Positions 61,166-64,000 of a stretch of 64,000 nucleotides of DNA are shown here, one piece after another. Each line of letters begins with the position of its first letter. Positions within the stretch are counted from its first letter, which is position 1. The stretch spans positions 1 to 64,000 of the forward strand of contig QFPK01000006.1 in the NCBI GenBank assembly GCA_003248865.1. The letters are read 5' to 3'. The DNA comes from Sphingomonas sp. GTDB taxonomy: Bacteria; Pseudomonadota; Alphaproteobacteria; Sphingomonadales; Sphingomonadaceae. The translations under genes were made by a program, and so were the position numbers. The notes beneath the pieces are model-generated. The model searched no databases. It had not been told where the DNA came from and saw only the letters and a program-made list of their open reading frames with translations.

Positions 61166-61646
61166 CGACCGGCACGCCGATCTGCGACTTGGAGGTGCGG
61201 ATGGTGAGCGAGGTTTTCACGCTGGCGACATTGGGGGCGCTGGTGAGCTGCTCGGTGAGGAAGGCCTGGAAGCTGGGCAGATCGCGCGCCACGAGCTTCA
61301 GGATGAAATCGATCTCTCCGTTCAGCATATGGCATTCGCGGACCTGCGGGAGACCTGCGACATGGGCTTCGAAGGCGCGCAGGTCGGATTCGGCCTGGCT
61401 TTTCAGGCTGACCATGGCGAACACGGTGATCGGCCAATCCAGCGCGTGGGCGCTGAGATCGGCGTGATAGCCCTTGATGACGCCGGCTTCTTCCAGCGCG
61501 CGGACGCGCCGGAGGCAGGGCGGGGCGGTGAGGCCGACTTTCTGCGCGAGATCGACATTGGTCATCCGGCCATCGGCCTGGAGATTGGATAGAATATCCC
61601 GATCAATCTGATCGAGCTGGTGAATACGAGTCATTTGCAGCTTCAT
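61158..61646 (-). CDS. Lrp/AsnC-family transcriptional regulator
   Basis: The 162-residue protein has an N-terminal HTH (DQIDRDILSNLQADGRMTNVDLAQKVGLTAPPCLRRVRALEEAGVI) and the RAM ligand-binding domain (about 80-150), including GLPQVRECHMLNGEIDFILKLVARDL. It is a small Lrp-like regulator of amino acid metabolism. The start ATG at 61646 faces the trxB promoter region, which holds a 16-bp palindrome and the shared 12-mer motif. Confidence 0.9.
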   Translation of the reverse strand: MKLQMTRIHQLDQIDRDILSNLQADGRMTNVDLAQKVGLTAPPCLRRVRALEEAGVIKGYHADLSAHALDWPITVFAMVSLKSQAESDLRAFEAHVAGLPQVRECHMLNGEIDFILKLVARDLPSFQAFLTEQLTSAPNVASVKTSLTIRTSKSQIGVPVDG

Positions 61647-61677
61647 GTTCCAAAAACGGGTTTTCGCTATAGGATTA

Positions 61678-61693
61678 TTGCGCGGCCGCGCAA
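61678..61693. promoter_or_regulatory. 16-bp palindrome in the lrp/trxB gap
   Basis: TTGCGCGGCCGCGCAA is a perfect palindrome, 31 bp before the Lrp start and 118 bp before trxB. It could be an operator of the Lrp protein itself. Confidence 0.4.
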
Positions 61694-61743
61694 GGGCCTT
61701 GCTTCCAACTGTGCGACGAATGGTTGGCTTTCGCTCTTGAAGG

Positions 61744-61755
61744 GGCAGCCATGCC
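61744..61755 (-). promoter_or_regulatory. GGCATGGCTGCC motif copy upstream of trxB
   Basis: On the minus strand it reads GGCATGGCTGCC, matching the intergenic 12-mer at eleven aligned bases (CATGGCTGCC core plus flanking G). It is the loop and inner stem of a hairpin AGGGGCA-GCCA-TGCCCCT, 56 bp before the trxB ATG. Confidence 0.5.
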
Positions 61756-61811
61756 CCTGAACTTGCGCGTCTGGGGTGTGCCGCCTAAGTCAGCGGTTGA
61801 AAGGATTTCAA

Positions 61812-62768
61812 ATGAGTGACGTCAGGCGCACGAAGCTGCTGATCATCGGCTCGGGGCCGGCCGGCTACACTGCCGCCGTTTACGGCGCAAGGGCCATGCT
61901 GGAACCGGTGCTGGTGGAAGGCCTGCAGCCGGGCGGCCAGCTGACCATCACCACCGATGTGGAGAACTGGCCGGGCGAAGTGGCCATCATGGGCCCCGAG
62001 CTGATGGCGAAGCTGCGCACGCAGGCCGAGCATGTGGGCACCCACATCATCACCGACATCGTGGCCGAGGTGGATTTCAGCCGCCGCCCGTTCCGCGCCG
62101 TGCTGGACGGCGGCGAGGTGATCGAGGCCGAGACCGTGATCGTGGCGACCGGGGCCAGCGCCCGCTGGCTGGGGCTGGAGAGCGAGACCCGCCTGCGCGG
62201 CAAGGGCGTTTCCGCCTGTGCGACCTGCGACGGCTTCTTCTTCCGGGGCAAGCATGTCGCCGTGGTGGGCGGCGGCAACACCGCCGTGGAAGAGGCGCTG
62301 TTCCTGACCAATTTCGCCAGCAAGGTGACGCTGATCCACCGCCGCGACGAACTGCGGGCGGACAAGACCAATCAGCAGCGGCTGTTCGCCAACCCCAAGG
62401 TCGAGACGATCTGGAACGCGACCGTGTCCGAAGTGACCGGCGCCGACGGGGTGGGGGGCCTTGAGCTGACCGACACGGTGACGGGCGCGAAGCGCGCGCT
62501 GGAGGTGGACGGGCTGTTCGTGGCCATCGGGCATGAGCCGGCGACGAAGCTGTTCGAAGGCCAACTGGCGATGGACGAGGAAGGCTATGTGCTGGTGACG
62601 CCGGGCACGCCGCTGACCAATGTGCCGGGGGTGTTCGCCGCCGGGGACGTGACCGACAAGCAGTATCGCCAGGCGGTGACCGCCGCCGGGATGGGCTGCA
62701 TGGCGGCGCTGGAAGCCGAGCGTTTCCTGGCGCATGGAACAGTGACGCACCAGCAGGAAGCCGCCTGA
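61812..62768 (+). CDS. trxB: Thioredoxin-disulfide reductase
   Basis: The 318-residue flavoenzyme has FAD motif IIGSGPAGYTAAVYGARA, the redox Cys136/Cys139 pair in SACATCDGFFFRGK, the NADPH motif VVGGGNTAVEEALFL with HRRDELRADK, and the late VFAAGDVTDKQYRQAVTAAGMGCMAA. It reduces thioredoxin with NADPH. The ATG at 61812 follows AAGGA; an upstream in-frame start is rejected. A LysR-type regulator follows after 98 bp. Confidence 0.96.
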   Translation: MSDVRRTKLLIIGSGPAGYTAAVYGARAMLEPVLVEGLQPGGQLTITTDVENWPGEVAIMGPELMAKLRTQAEHVGTHIITDIVAEVDFSRRPFRAVLDGGEVIEAETVIVATGASARWLGLESETRLRGKGVSACATCDGFFFRGKHVAVVGGGNTAVEEALFLTNFASKVTLIHRRDELRADKTNQQRLFANPKVETIWNATVSEVTGADGVGGLELTDTVTGAKRALEVDGLFVAIGHEPATKLFEGQLAMDEEGYVLVTPGTPLTNVPGVFAAGDVTDKQYRQAVTAAGMGCMAALEAERFLAHGTVTHQQEAA

Positions 62769-62866
62769 AGCGGCCGGACATTTTGTGCGGCCGGCCCATC
62801 GCAGGGCCGGTCGACTGCAGGGATTTGAAGGGAGCGGCCGAGGCGGCCGTGATGTGGGGGAGCTGA

Positions 62867-63775
62867 ATGCCGATCGACTGGGACAAGCTGCGGTTGTTTC
62901 ACGCAGTCGCCTCCGCCGGGAGTTTCACCGAAGGGGCGCGGCGGCTGAAGCTGTCCCAGCCGGCGCTGAGCCGGCAGGTGATCGCGCTGGAAGAGGCGCT
63001 GGGGGCGAAGCTGTTCCATCGCCATGCGCGCGGGCTGGCGCTGACCAACGAAGGCGAGCAGCTGCGCTCCACCACGATGCGGATGGCCGAGGAGATCGAG
63101 CGCACCCGCAGTTCCATCGAGGCGACGCGCAACCGGCCGACCGGCGAGATCAAGCTGACGACCACGGTGAGCTTCGGATCCTCCTGGTTGCCGGTGCAGC
63201 TGAAGGAGTTCCTGGATCTTTACCCCGATATCCGGGTGAGCCTGATCCTGTCGGACGAGGAGCGCGACCTGGCGCGGGCGGAGGCGGATTGCGCCATCCG
63301 CTTCCACAAGCCGCACCAGGCCGACCTGATCCAGCGGCCGCTGGCGACCATCCGGCATTTCCTGTGCGCGTCGCCCGCCTATCTGGAGGCCTTTGGCGAG
63401 CCGAAGACCCCGGCGGACCTGCTGGAGCACCGCATGATCGCCTATGGGCCGGAGGCGCCGGCCTATCTGCGGAGCATCAACTGGGCGCTGGAGCTGGGGC
63501 ATGACGGGCCGCCGCGCGAGCCGGCGCTGAGCATCAACAACAGCTTCGGTGTGCTGCAGGCGGTGGAGGCAGGGGCGGGAATCGCGGCGCTGCCATCCTA
63601 TCTGATCCGGCATTCGGGCAAGTTGAAGGTGCTGCTGCCGGAGCTGCAGGGCGCGATCTTCCAGACCTATTTCGTCTATTCCTCCGAATTGCGGGGATCG
63701 GTGCGGGTGGCGGCGCTGCGGGACTTCCTGATCGAGCGGATGACGCCGCAGAATCTGGGCGACCTGCAGGGCTGA
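62867..63775 (+). CDS. LysR-family transcriptional regulator
   Basis: The 302-residue protein has the N-terminal winged HTH (DWDKLRLFHAVASAGSFTEGARRLKLSQPALSRQVIALEEALGAKLFHRHARGLALTNEGEQL) and a co-inducer domain (about 90-295) with FGSSWLPVQLKEFLDLYPDIRVSLIL. It lies 98 bp after trxB and may be co-transcribed with it. The target and ligand are not known; autoregulation or control of trxB is possible. Confidence 0.88.
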   Translation: MPIDWDKLRLFHAVASAGSFTEGARRLKLSQPALSRQVIALEEALGAKLFHRHARGLALTNEGEQLRSTTMRMAEEIERTRSSIEATRNRPTGEIKLTTTVSFGSSWLPVQLKEFLDLYPDIRVSLILSDEERDLARAEADCAIRFHKPHQADLIQRPLATIRHFLCASPAYLEAFGEPKTPADLLEHRMIAYGPEAPAYLRSINWALELGHDGPPREPALSINNSFGVLQAVEAGAGIAALPSYLIRHSGKLKVLLPELQGAIFQTYFVYSSELRGSVRVAALRDFLIERMTPQNLGDLQG

Positions 63776-63823
63776 GGCGGCGGGAAATCAGCGTTGGGAA
63801 ACGCCGATCGCCATGCATTTTGC

Positions 63824-63835
63824 GCATGGCTGCCA
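63824..63835 (+). promoter_or_regulatory. GCATGGCTGCCA motif, right-edge copy
   Basis: This exact copy of the 12-mer lies 48 bp after the LysR stop, upstream of whatever gene starts beyond the right edge. A ccatgca stretch precedes it, as a weak inverted partner. Confidence 0.5.
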
Positions 63836-63887
63836 GTGTTTGTTCGCACTTGCACAATAATCCGGGCTCACATACATAGGCTCTGTT

Positions 63888-63900
63888 GCTGCATTGCAGC
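63888..63900. promoter_or_regulatory. PhaR-like operator near the right edge
   Basis: GCTGCATTGCAGC is a perfect palindrome with one central base and contains CTGC-N3-GCAG, the site type described for the polyhydroxyalkanoate regulator PhaR in alphaproteobacteria. It lies in the 225-bp gap before the window ends, so a phasin or other granule gene may follow. No gene is seen in 63776-64000. Confidence 0.5.
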
Positions 63901-64000
63901 GCATGCCGGTCAGTCTCACTCCTCCCCGAGGCCCCGGTATGGTCGACCGCCACTCTCCCTCCCTCCCTCGGAGGTCGACCGAAATCTGGGCCCGGTATTG

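Noticed and set aside
1..64000. CRISPR arrays, prophage or complete insertion sequences
   Set aside because: No regularly spaced repeats, phage structural genes, transposases or flanking target duplications were seen.

Overview
The window is about 65% G+C, dense in genes, and reads as chromosome of a Sphingomonadales alphaproteobacterium. The best evidence is six exported proteins ending in the PEPxxWA-CTERM sorting signal (V-P-E-P-x-x-W-A, hydrophobic helix, RRRR). The TCA-cycle layout and an ornithine decarboxylase/deoxyhypusine synthase-like pair fit: sphingomonads are known for sym-homospermidine. No rRNA, tRNA, CRISPR array, prophage or complete insertion sequence was found.

Layout. 1-4.4 kb: the 3' end of ligA, a GIY-YIG nuclease gene flanked by inverted copies of a ~30-bp palindromic repeat, a pnuC/NadR-kinase/prmA operon on the minus strand, and an APH-like kinase with a DUF6285 partner. 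4.5-8.4 kb: sdhCDAB, with an A+T-rich foreign-looking gene between sdhA and sdhB. 8.4-14.6 kb: a Sel1-repeat protein, a SPOR lipoprotein, a thioesterase, zapE and an EmrAB-type efflux pair. 14.7-23.5 kb: mdh-sucC-sucD-sucA-sucB-lpdA. 23.5-31.1 kb: a TRIC-family channel, an APC permease, sppA, a polytopic membrane protein, a small lipoprotein, an RNA methyltransferase and a DMT transporter. 31.2-32.9 kb: two PEPxxWA-CTERM proteins around 542 bp without a recognisable gene. 33-35.8 kb: a deoxyhypusine synthase-like protein, ornithine decarboxylase and an acyl carrier protein. 36-39.4 kb: dapF-mtaB-ftsY-yciB. 39.6-41.2 kb: tandem paralogous PEPxxWA-CTERM genes. 41.3-51.3 kb: an exported M17 aminopeptidase, a DUF3089 hydrolase, an aldehyde dehydrogenase, a phosphoesterase, cysK, an MFS transporter and a quinohaemoprotein dehydrogenase. 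51.3-56.6 kb: two copies of a module pairing a membrane-anchored winged-helix/TPR regulator with a divergent PEPxxWA-CTERM gene. 56.6-64 kb: two parS-like sites, a DUF1345 protein, uvrD, rsmD, an RluB-type pseudouridine synthase, an Lrp regulator, trxB and a LysR regulator.

How the genes work together. sdhCDAB and mdh-sucCD-sucAB-lpdA encode most of the oxidative half of the TCA cycle. An intergenic 12-mer, GCATGGCTGCCA, lies upstream of sdhC and the efflux pair and at the right edge, with near copies before sucA and trxB; it may mark a shared regulon or RNA element. Ornithine decarboxylase and the DHS-like protein probably make putrescine and then homospermidine. The strongest candidate for an undescribed system is the duplicated regulator/PEPxxWA-CTERM module at 51.3-56.6 kb: the two intergenic regions share a 33-bp block with 24 identical positions, and both regulators carry an RRxLLGG motif before the membrane helix.
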